This document shows positions 57,997 to 64,000 of a DNA stretch of 64,000 nucleotides, piece after piece. The notes beneath the pieces are model-generated. The model was not told where the DNA came from and did not search any database. It saw nothing but the letters and a program-made list of their open reading frames with translations. Every line of letters starts with the position of its first letter. Position 1 is the first letter of the stretch. Source of the stretch: Streptomyces sp. AA1529 (lineage in GTDB: Bacteria > Actinomycetota > Actinomycetes > Streptomycetales > Streptomycetaceae); assembly GCF_000280905.1 (NCBI RefSeq), contig NZ_ALAP01000052.1:1-64000 (forward strand). The letters run 5' to 3'. Position numbers and translations under genes: made by a program.

Positions 57997-58929
57997 GGGC
58001 GTGCCCTCCACCACCGAGGCCACCGCGCGGGCGTAGTCGGCCAGGGTGCGGGGAGCCGTCCAGCCCCGGCGGCGGGCCCGGGTGACGTCGAGCACGACGC
58101 CGTGCGCGAGCTGGTCGACGGCGTACCGGGTCAGCGGCGGCTCGGCCCGCGGGTGCAGCCGCCACAGGTGTTCGGCGGCGGCGCCCGCCGCCCGGGCGAG
58201 CGGCACCGGGAGGTGCTCGACGCGGGCGTGCACCCCGTGCGCCGCCAGCACGGTGCGCACCGCCTCGTCCCGGCGGTAGGGCACCGGATCGGCGATGTTG
58301 TAGGCGCCGGGCGGCCATGCGTCGTCTCCCGCCGCCAGGCAGGCGTCGGCGAGGTTCTCCACCGCGGTCAGGCTGAGCTGGACGTCGCGACCCGGGAGCA
58401 GCAGCAGCCCGCGCCGCACCCGGCCCAGCAGCCGCGGCACCAGGTGCGGGTCGCCGACGCCGTAGACCGCGCGGGGCCGCAGCACCACGGCTCCGGCGGC
58501 CAGCGCCAGGGCCTCGCCCGCGGCCTTGGTCCGGCCGTAGGCGTTCAGTTGCGCGCGGACCGGGTGCTCCTCGCGGATCCGGGCCCGCCCGGGGCCCGGC
58601 GCGTACACGCTGGCGCTGCTGACCCACACCACCGGCCGCCCCGCTGCCGCCTCCAGCAGCCGGGCCGTTCCGGTGACGTTGACCGCCCGCATCGCCGCCT
58701 CGGCAGCCGAGCCCGCGGCCGGATCCCCCACGGCCGCCGCGCAGTGCACCACCACGTCGGCCCCGCCCAGGTCCGGCACCTCGCCCGAGGCGGCGTCCCA
58801 GCGCAGATGGCGGCCGACCGGGCCGGGCCGCCGCCCCACGCACCGCACCTCGGCTCCCCGCACGGCGGCGGCGCGTGCGACGTAGGAGCCGCAGAAGCCG
58901 CTCGCGCCGGTGACGGCGATCGTGGTCAT
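57952..58929 (-). CDS. extended SDR of 3-beta-HSD/OleD type
   Basis: A 325-residue NAD(P)-dependent enzyme. The nucleotide loop TGASGFCG is at residues 7-14, the catalytic Tyr131 and Lys135 in YGRTK, with VSSASVYAPG before it. The stretch LRPRAVYGVGDPHLVPRLLGR and the C-terminal EPPLTRYAVDQLAHGVVLDVTRARRRGW closely resemble OleD-type 2-alkyl-3-ketoalkanoate reductases and sterol dehydrogenases. It would reduce a beta-keto acid to a beta-hydroxy acid (inference). Last gene of the five-gene operon; its ATG overlaps the P450 stop (ATGA). The tail is Arg-rich. Confidence 0.85.
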   Translation of the reverse strand: MTTIAVTGASGFCGSYVARAAAVRGAEVRCVGRRPGPVGRHLRWDAASGEVPDLGGADVVVHCAAAVGDPAAGSAAEAAMRAVNVTGTARLLEAAAGRPVVWVSSASVYAPGPGRARIREEHPVRAQLNAYGRTKAAGEALALAAGAVVLRPRAVYGVGDPHLVPRLLGRVRRGLLLLPGRDVQLSLTAVENLADACLAAGDDAWPPGAYNIADPVPYRRDEAVRTVLAAHGVHARVEHLPVPLARAAGAAAEHLWRLHPRAEPPLTRYAVDQLAHGVVLDVTRARRRGWTAPRTLADYARAVASVVEGTPSARPPRRRRGRGNR

Positions 58930-60230
58930 GGTGCCTCCCCGTTCCGGTCGTTCCCGCCGTGCACGCCGTTCCCGCCGTGCACGCCGTTCGGGTGGGTGCT
59001 TCCCTCCTCGTCCCGGTGCATGCGCCGCCGCGGCGTCGAGGGGGCGGGGCCCGGCCGGACGGTGAGCGTGCGCCAGCCGGGCAGGGCCGCGCGGCGGTCG
59101 GCGCGGGCGCGGACGACGACGGGCCGGTACGGGGCGAGCGCGGCCAGCAGGTCGGCGAGCTGCGTGCGCGCGAGCCGGGCTCCGGGGCAGGTGTGCGGGC
59201 CCGCGCCGAAGACGAGCCGGGCGACGGCGGCGGGTGCCGGTGCGGGGCAGCCCGGTGCGTCCCGGTGTGCGCCGACCGCGTGCCGCGCGACCAGCACCAG
59301 CCGGTCGCCGCTCCGCACCGGGCAGCCGTCCAGTGTTCCGGGCGCGGCGGCCCGGCGGGGCAGCACCGGCGAGGGCGCCGTCACCCGCAGCAGTTCGTCG
59401 ACCAGGGTCTCGCGGGCCGCGGGATCGGCGGCCTGTTCCCACAGTCCGGCGTCCGCGCACCAGGCCACGGCCCGGGGCAGCGCCGCCGCGGTGGTGGCGA
59501 CCGCGGCGACCGCCAGCACGGCCCGCAGCGCCGCCCCGGTGCCCTCCGGTGTTCCTGCTCCGTCCGGTGTTCCGGCGCCGTCCGCCGCCCCGGCACCCTC
59601 CGCGGCGCCCCCGGTCCGCTCCCGCAGCAGTTCCTCCAGCCGGGCCGTGGCCCGGGCGGCCGCGCGTGCCGTGCCGGGGCGGCGCGGTCCTGGCAGGTGG
59701 TCGCGGACGGCGGCCGCCGCCGCATCGGCCGCGGCCCGCGCGACGGCGGCCGGATCGCCGGCGGTGCCCAGCAGGGCGCAGACCGTGGCGCCCGCCAGTT
59801 CGCGGGCGAGCGCGGCCGTCTCCACCTCGCGGCCGTCCGCCAGCGGGGCGAGGCGGCGGGCGAGGATCTCCTGCCACACCGGGCGCAGCCGCTCCGTACC
59901 GGCCGTGCCGAGGTCCTCGGCCAGGGACCGGCGGGCGCCGCGGTGGCCGCGGCCCTCCTCGTCGAACAGGGCGCCGCCGCCGGAGAGTTCGCGGGCGGCG
60001 CCGCCCGTGGTCCCGGCCGCCGTACGGTCCAGCGGCAGCCGGGTGAGGGCCTGCCGGCAGGCGTCCGTGCCGTGCACCAGCACGGTGCGGCCCAGCCGGA
60101 CCACCGGGCGGCGGCGGGTGGCCGCCAGCAGGGCGAAGAGCACCGGGTGGCTGCGGGTGTAGACGCGGCGGTCCCGGCGGCGGGCCGTCCGCGCGCCGGG
60201 CGTGCGGGCCCGCGCGCCCGGGCCCCTCAT
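58926..60230 (-). CDS. cytochrome P450
   Basis: A 434-residue P450. The haem loop is FGAGPHTCPGARL with Cys348, the K-helix ExxR is in VDELLRV, and the C-helix basic motif is HRGARRSL. The I-helix, expected to be (A/G)GxxTT with an acidic residue, reads VAAVATT, so the acid is Ala. The N-terminus is Arg-rich, and the end carries a low-complexity tail with repeated NGVHGG. Such enzymes hydroxylate or otherwise oxidise hydrophobic compounds. It overlaps both neighbours by 4 nt, so it is tightly co-translated with the adenylating enzyme and the reductase. Confidence 0.9.
   Translation of the reverse strand: MRGPGARARTPGARTARRRDRRVYTRSHPVLFALLAATRRRPVVRLGRTVLVHGTDACRQALTRLPLDRTAAGTTGGAARELSGGGALFDEEGRGHRGARRSLAEDLGTAGTERLRPVWQEILARRLAPLADGREVETAALARELAGATVCALLGTAGDPAAVARAAADAAAAAVRDHLPGPRRPGTARAAARATARLEELLRERTGGAAEGAGAADGAGTPDGAGTPEGTGAALRAVLAVAAVATTAAALPRAVAWCADAGLWEQAADPAARETLVDELLRVTAPSPVLPRRAAAPGTLDGCPVRSGDRLVLVARHAVGAHRDAPGCPAPAPAAVARLVFGAGPHTCPGARLARTQLADLLAALAPYRPVVVRARADRRAALPGWRTLTVRPGPAPSTPRRRMHRDEEGSTHPNGVHGGNGVHGGNDRNGEAP
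58951..58986 (-). repeat. 18-bp perfect tandem repeat in the P450 3' end
   Basis: Two identical 18-bp copies (58951-58968 and 58969-58986) encode the repeated NGVHGG units near the P450 C-terminus and keep the frame. Confidence 0.9.
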
Positions 60231-61735
60231 CGGTCCTCCGCGGCCCGGCCGCCCGCGGCCCGGCCCGCCGTCTCCCGGCGGCGCCCCGCGGCCAGCAGCG
60301 CGGTCGCGGCGCGGTCGGGCTTGCGGGAGCGGCCGGACAGCGGGATGTCGGCGAGCAGCACCGCGTCCGGTCGGGCCGCCCCCATGCGCCGCAGCGGCCC
60401 GTCCAGGGCGCCGCGCAGCCGCCGCCGGTCGGTGCCGGGGCTGGGCTGGACGACGGCGACGAGCTGCTCGTCGCCGTCCGGCGCCGGGACGCCCACCAGC
60501 AGCGCGAGGTCGACGCCCGGCACGTGCAGCGCGGGCTCGTACAGCCCCGGGTAGATGTTCTCCGCGCGGCGCAGCACCATGTCCTTCATCCGCCCTTCGA
60601 GCACGAGCCGGCCCCGGGCGTCCAGCTGGGCGCGGTCGCCGGTGGCGATCCACGGGTCGGGTTCCCCGCCGAGGCAGCGGTGCCGGGCGCCGGGGCCGGT
60701 GAGGAGGAGTTCGCCGCTGTCCGCGGTGCGCGCCTCGACGCCGGGCAGCGGCGCGCCCAGCAGGTCGCCCGGGCCTTCGTACGCCGCCTTGGCGGCCGCT
60801 TCGACGGCTGCGGCGGGGAAGAGTTCGGTCAGCGCGTACACGCCCCACGCCTCGGCGGCACCGGCCTGTCTGACCCGGCTGAGGAGGGCCGCGCTCGCGG
60901 GCGCGGAGCCGGTCCACACGCGTCCCGTGAAGCGGGCGCCGGCGGAGAGCGCGGCCCGCAGCCGAGGCGGCGTCAGATAGCTCGCCTGCGGCCGCAGCCG
61001 GTCGAGTTGCCGGGCCAGGACGCGGGGCGCCCGGGCGGGCAGCGCGACGGGGGCACCGGCGGCCAGTGCGGGGACGAGGACGAAGAAGGTGCCGCCGAGC
61101 ACGGGCCGCCCGGCCGCGGGCCGTACCAGGTCGGCGACCGTGGCCAGGCCGGCGGTGAGCGAGGCGCGGGAGTGCACGACGGCCCGGGGGCGGGAGGTGG
61201 TGCCGGAGGTGAAGACGACGACGGCGTCCCCGTCGTGGTCCGCGCCCCGCGGAGCCGGGTGCGGGCCGGCCCGCAGGGCGGGGGCGCAGCCCGGCAGCCG
61301 GGGCCCCGGCGTCGCCACCGGGCCGCCGAGTGCGGCGAGGTCGGGGAGGGCGAGCCGGGCGCGGCGGGCCAGCGGACGCGCCCACCCGGCGGCGGCCTGC
61401 GCCGCGGCGTCGGCGAGCACCAGGTCGGGCCGGGCCAGGGCGAGCCGGGCGCGCAGCACGTCGGGCCCCGCGCCGGGGTCGAGCACGGCGGCGCGCAGCC
61501 CGAGCCGCCAGGCGGCCAGCAGCACGGCCAGGGCGCGGGGTCCGGGCCGTACGGCGACGCCGAGGGTGTCGCCGGGCCGCAGGCCGCGGTGGTGGAGGGC
61601 GGACGCGTAGTGGTCGGCCAGGTCGGCCAGGTCGCCGCGGGTGGCCCGGACCCGGGTGCGGCCGGTGGGTGCGGTGGTCAGGACGGCGGGCAGGTGCGGG
61701 TCGCGGCGCAGCGCGGCGTGCAGGGTGTCGAGCAT
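60227..61735 (-). CDS. class I adenylate-forming enzyme (acyl-AMP ligase / OleC-like)
   Basis: A 502-residue ANL-superfamily enzyme. ATP loop VVFTSGTTSRPRAVVHS, the A5-like AWGVYALTELFP, the A7/A8 region WIATGDRAQLDARGRLVLEGRMKD, and the C-terminal lysine in GRSRKPDRAA are present. It could form a fatty acyl-CoA or acyl-AMP, or act like OleC, which makes a beta-lactone from a beta-hydroxy acid. The A8 block (LRRAENIYPGLYEP) looks more like ordinary acyl-CoA ligases than OleC as I remember it, so the exact reaction is open. It shares one base with the upstream glycosyltransferase gene (TGATG) and 4 nt with the P450. Confidence 0.87.
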   Translation of the reverse strand: MLDTLHAALRRDPHLPAVLTTAPTGRTRVRATRGDLADLADHYASALHHRGLRPGDTLGVAVRPGPRALAVLLAAWRLGLRAAVLDPGAGPDVLRARLALARPDLVLADAAAQAAAGWARPLARRARLALPDLAALGGPVATPGPRLPGCAPALRAGPHPAPRGADHDGDAVVVFTSGTTSRPRAVVHSRASLTAGLATVADLVRPAAGRPVLGGTFFVLVPALAAGAPVALPARAPRVLARQLDRLRPQASYLTPPRLRAALSAGARFTGRVWTGSAPASAALLSRVRQAGAAEAWGVYALTELFPAAAVEAAAKAAYEGPGDLLGAPLPGVEARTADSGELLLTGPGARHRCLGGEPDPWIATGDRAQLDARGRLVLEGRMKDMVLRRAENIYPGLYEPALHVPGVDLALLVGVPAPDGDEQLVAVVQPSPGTDRRRLRGALDGPLRRMGAARPDAVLLADIPLSGRSRKPDRAATALLAAGRRRETAGRAAGGRAAEDR

Positions 61736-62541
61736 CAGCGGGGGTCCTCTCCGTGCCGGCCCGGCCCTTTGTCGAGGTACCAGCGTGCGGTGGTCAGCAG
61801 TCCGTAGGCGCGCAGCCGCCGGGTGGAGTTGGCCACGACCATGCGGCGCTCCCGGACGACGGCCGCGGTGGTGCGGCGGACCCGGTTGAGGAAGAGCCGG
61901 TCGGTGGGCGAGGGGCGGCGCGGCATGCCGCCGGCGTCCTCGTAGAGCCGGGCGGTGAGGGCCATGTTGTTGCCCGCGTGCATCCGGTAGGGCACCAGGT
62001 AGCCGCGGCCGCGCCGGTGTGCGGGGCGCAGCCGTCCGAAGAGTGCCGCGAGGGCGACCAGCAGGCGGAAGGCGGCGCGGCCCGCCGGTCCGTGCTCGTC
62101 CCGGCGGGCTGTGATGCGGCCGCAGACCAGTGCGGCTCCGGCGTCGAGCGCGGCGCGCGCGGCGGCGGTCCAGCCGGGCCGGGGCAGGCAGTCGGCGTCG
62201 GTGCGGGCGAGCTGTGTGGCGCCGTGCGCGATGGCGTGCCGGAATCCGGTGTCCACGGCGCATCCGACGCCTTTCTGCGGTTCGGTGACGACATGCACGG
62301 GGAACGGCGCCCGCCGGGCGAAGTCGCGGGCGAGGCCGGCGGTGCCGTCGGTGGAGGCGTTGTCGACGACCAGGAGGGTGAAGTCCCGGTCGGTCTGGGC
62401 CGCGAGCGCGGCCAGGGTGCCGGGCAGCCGCGCGGCCTCCTGGTGGGCGGGGACGACGACCCACAGCGCTCCGGCGGGCCGGGCCGCTGCCGCCGCCCGG
62501 GCGGGCGGTGCGGGGGCCGGGGAGGATCGGTCCGGTGTCAT
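61735..62541 (-). CDS. family 2 glycosyltransferase
   Basis: A 268-residue GT-A fold enzyme (LWVVVPAHQEAARLPGTLAAL, VVDNASTDGTAGLARDF, metal site RTDADCLPRPGW, and MHAGNNMALTARLYEDAGGMPRRPSPTDRLFLNR). A hydrophobic stretch lies near residues 155-170. It is second in the operon, coupled by ATGA to the synthase and by TGATG to the adenylating enzyme. It may glycosylate the operon's lipid product (inference). ATG 62541 has a GGGAGC site. Confidence 0.9.
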   Translation of the reverse strand: MTPDRSSPAPAPPARAAAAARPAGALWVVVPAHQEAARLPGTLAALAAQTDRDFTLLVVDNASTDGTAGLARDFARRAPFPVHVVTEPQKGVGCAVDTGFRHAIAHGATQLARTDADCLPRPGWTAAARAALDAGAALVCGRITARRDEHGPAGRAAFRLLVALAALFGRLRPAHRRGRGYLVPYRMHAGNNMALTARLYEDAGGMPRRPSPTDRLFLNRVRRTTAAVVRERRMVVANSTRRLRAYGLLTTARWYLDKGPGRHGEDPR

Positions 62542-63575
62542 GCCTGCTCCCAGACCATCGTCATGAGGCTGACGCCGCCGCCGAGGCCGACGAGGAGGAC
62601 GCGGTCGCCGGGCTCCAGCCGGTCGTGGATCAGGTCCAGTTGGACGCCGAGGGTGGCGCTGGCGAGGTTGCCGAGTTCGGGCACGGTCACCACCAGCCGG
62701 TCCCGGGGCACCCCGGTCAGCTCCACGAAGCGCTCCAGGTACGGCAGCGTCACCTGGTGGACGAGGATGTGCCGGAAGTCCTGCCACTCCAGCCCGGTGC
62801 GGTGCCGCATCCGGTCCAGCACCGAGGTGCCGACCTTCTCGAACACGTCGCGCAGCTCGGCGCCGTCGCCGCGGAACCAGGTGTACTCGTCGCCGCGCGG
62901 ATGGCGGGAGCCGCCGCCGGGTATCCCGCCGACGTCCCAGTGCTCGGAGCGGGTCTCGGTGCCGATGTCGAGGATGCCGCCGCCGGGCACGGGCTCCAGG
63001 ACCACGGCCGCACCGGCGTCGCCGAAGGTGTATCCGGCGAACACCTCCCGGAACCGGTCCAGGTCCGCGGGGGCGTGCTGCACGGCGCGGCTGGGGGTCT
63101 CCCCCGTGACGACGAGGGCCCGGTGCGCCCGGCCGGCCAGCAGCATGCCGCGGGCGAGGTCGATCCCGCCGACGAAGCTGTTGCAGGCGTTGGTGACGTC
63201 GAGCGCGTGCGCCCGGGAGCCCAGTGCGTGCTGCACGATGTGCGCGGTGGCGGGTTCGGCCACGTCGCGGGTGGCGGAGGCGAACAGGAGCAGGTCGATG
63301 TCCGGCGGGGCGAGCCCGGCCCGCTCCAGTGCCGTCCGGGCGGCGCGGACGGCCAGGGTGGAGGCGTACTCGCCGTCGGCGGCGACGCGGCGGGTCCGGA
63401 CGCCGGTGGCCCGCTCGATCATCCGCGGCGGAACCGGCAGGCCGCTGCGCGCGACGACGGTACGGCGGAGCTGCTCGGAGTCCACGATCCGCTCCGGCAG
63501 CGCCGCACCGACCCCCGTGATGCCCACGCCCGGTGCCGCGGCGGGCCGGTCGGCGCAGGTGCTGTGTATCCCCAT
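62538..63575 (-). CDS. thiolase-fold ketoacyl synthase III, OleA-like
   Basis: A 345-residue condensing enzyme. The catalytic triad is Cys131 (DVTNACNSFVGG), His273 (ILVHQVTLPYL) and Asn303 (ELGNLASATLG). Glu107 in the segment RDVAEPATAHIV sits near where OleA enzymes carry their second catalytic glutamate. OleA joins two acyl-CoAs head to head to a 2-alkyl-3-keto acid; a FabH-like role is the alternative, but no other fatty-acid synthesis gene or ACP is nearby. First gene of the operon. The ATG at 63575 lacks a clear ribosome site, so the transcript may be leaderless or start internally. Confidence 0.87.
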   Translation of the reverse strand: MGIHSTCADRPAAAPGVGITGVGAALPERIVDSEQLRRTVVARSGLPVPPRMIERATGVRTRRVAADGEYASTLAVRAARTALERAGLAPPDIDLLLFASATRDVAEPATAHIVQHALGSRAHALDVTNACNSFVGGIDLARGMLLAGRAHRALVVTGETPSRAVQHAPADLDRFREVFAGYTFGDAGAAVVLEPVPGGGILDIGTETRSEHWDVGGIPGGGSRHPRGDEYTWFRGDGAELRDVFEKVGTSVLDRMRHRTGLEWQDFRHILVHQVTLPYLERFVELTGVPRDRLVVTVPELGNLASATLGVQLDLIHDRLEPGDRVLLVGLGGGVSLMTMVWEQA

Positions 63576-63645
63576 GCCCGGGAGGTTAGGAAGCCGGGGC
63601 GGGCGCGGACATGAGTGCGGATACTCAGGTGCCGGCGCCGGGTAC

Positions 63646-64000
63646 CTACCGGTTCCCGCGCACGCGCACGCCGCGCCGCCAGACGTCGGAGACGAGGGGG
63701 ACCCCCGGCCGGTAGGAGAGGTGGACGTGCGAGGGGGCGTCGAGCAGGGCGAGGTCGGCGCGGGCCCCGGGGGACAGCCGTCCGACGTCGGTGCGGCGCA
63801 GGGCGCGGGCGCCGCCCGCCGTCGCCGACCAGAGGGCTTCGTCGGGCGTCATGTTCATCTCCCGCACCGCCACCGCGATGCAGAACGGCATCGAGGAGGT
63901 GTACGAGGAGCCGGGGTTGCAGTCGGTGGACAGCGCGACGGTGACGCCCGCGTCCAGCAGCCGGCGCGCGTCCGGGTAGACGGCGCGGGTGGAGAACTCG
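63646..64000 (-). CDS. hutI: imidazolonepropionase, C-terminal part (cut by window end)
   Basis: The last 117 residues of a histidine-degradation amidohydrolase that opens imidazolone-propionate to formiminoglutamate. Diagnostic segments are [46 protein letters not shown] (split here only for recognition) and the final [19 protein letters not shown]. The start lies beyond 64,000. It is on the same strand as the OleA-like operon, whose first gene begins 70 bp downstream of the hutI stop; read-through is possible. Confidence 0.92.
   Translation of the reverse strand, partial: EFSTRAVYPDARRLLDAGVTVALSTDCNPGSSYTSSMPFCIAVAVREMNMTPDEALWSATAGGARALRRTDVGRLSPGARADLALLDAPSHVHLSYRPGVPLVSDVWRRGVRVRGNR

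Noticed and set aside
62538-63575. FabH of primary fatty-acid synthesis
   Set aside because: No fabD, acpP or fabF nearby, and the RDVAEPATA segment and OleD-like partner favour an OleA-type role. Not excluded without a tree.

Overview
The window is 64 kb of very GC-rich chromosome with GTG/TTG starts, GGAGG-type ribosome sites, a WhiB developmental regulator, a SigB/SigF-type sigma locus and a two-gene coenzyme F420 operon (fbiA-fbiB). This points to a Streptomyces or close relative. As far as I remember, gene order from ahcY to hutI follows the conserved core of Streptomyces chromosomes, except for a block at about 54.3-63.6 kb.

Layout. 0-5 kb: SpoIIM-like and RDD membrane proteins, then S-adenosylhomocysteinase. 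5-8.4 kb: a solitary fructose-type PTS permease and a cation-efflux protein. 8.4-12.7 kb: mannose activation (manA, SIS-domain isomerase-like gene, Trm112-like protein, manB), with a hexanucleotide microsatellite in front of the Trm112-like gene. 12.7-20.1 kb: DUF3499, a zincin-like protein lacking its second metal-binding His, a DUF5719 protein translationally coupled to a 1278-residue membrane glycosyltransferase, and whiB. 20.5-24 kb: a short ORF with a cysteine-rich end in front of cysteine dioxygenase, then fbiA-fbiB. 24-28.8 kb: AlkA-type glycosylase, sugar-1-phosphate nucleotidyltransferase, secreted PGRP-type amidase, TIGR03089 protein. 28.9-38.8 kb: five LytR-CpsA-Psr (LCP) ligases interleaved with a glycosyltransferase and a thioesterase. 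39-46 kb: VOC protein, CGNR regulator, UDP-glucose dehydrogenase, acyl-CoA dehydrogenase, dipeptidase, purE, purK. 46-54 kb: I42-like lipoprotein, GtrA protein, two-component system, POT peptide transporter, and an anti-sigma / anti-anti-sigma / sigma module. 54.3-63.6 kb: accessory block with a MarR-MFS efflux pair, a serine hydrolase and a five-gene coupled operon. The window ends inside hutI.

How the genes work together. ManA, ManB and the nucleotidyltransferase supply activated mannose; Ugd supplies UDP-glucuronate; the glycosyltransferases and GtrA protein would use or move such sugars; the LCP enzymes would attach finished glycopolymers to peptidoglycan. Much of the window is therefore cell-envelope biology, next to developmental (whiB) and stress (sigma) regulators.

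Most interesting points. (1) The operon at 57,952-63,575 encodes an OleA-like thiolase-fold synthase, an adenylate-forming enzyme, an OleD-like reductase, a P450 and a glycosyltransferase, with no OleB hydrolase. This composition would suit a glycosylated, oxidised beta-lactone or beta-hydroxy lipid. (2) A predicted leaderless 49-codon ORF ending in five cysteines within 12 residues sits between a TTGACA element and cysteine dioxygenase, as expected for cysteine-responsive attenuation. Functions are inferred from sequence alone; no searches were run.
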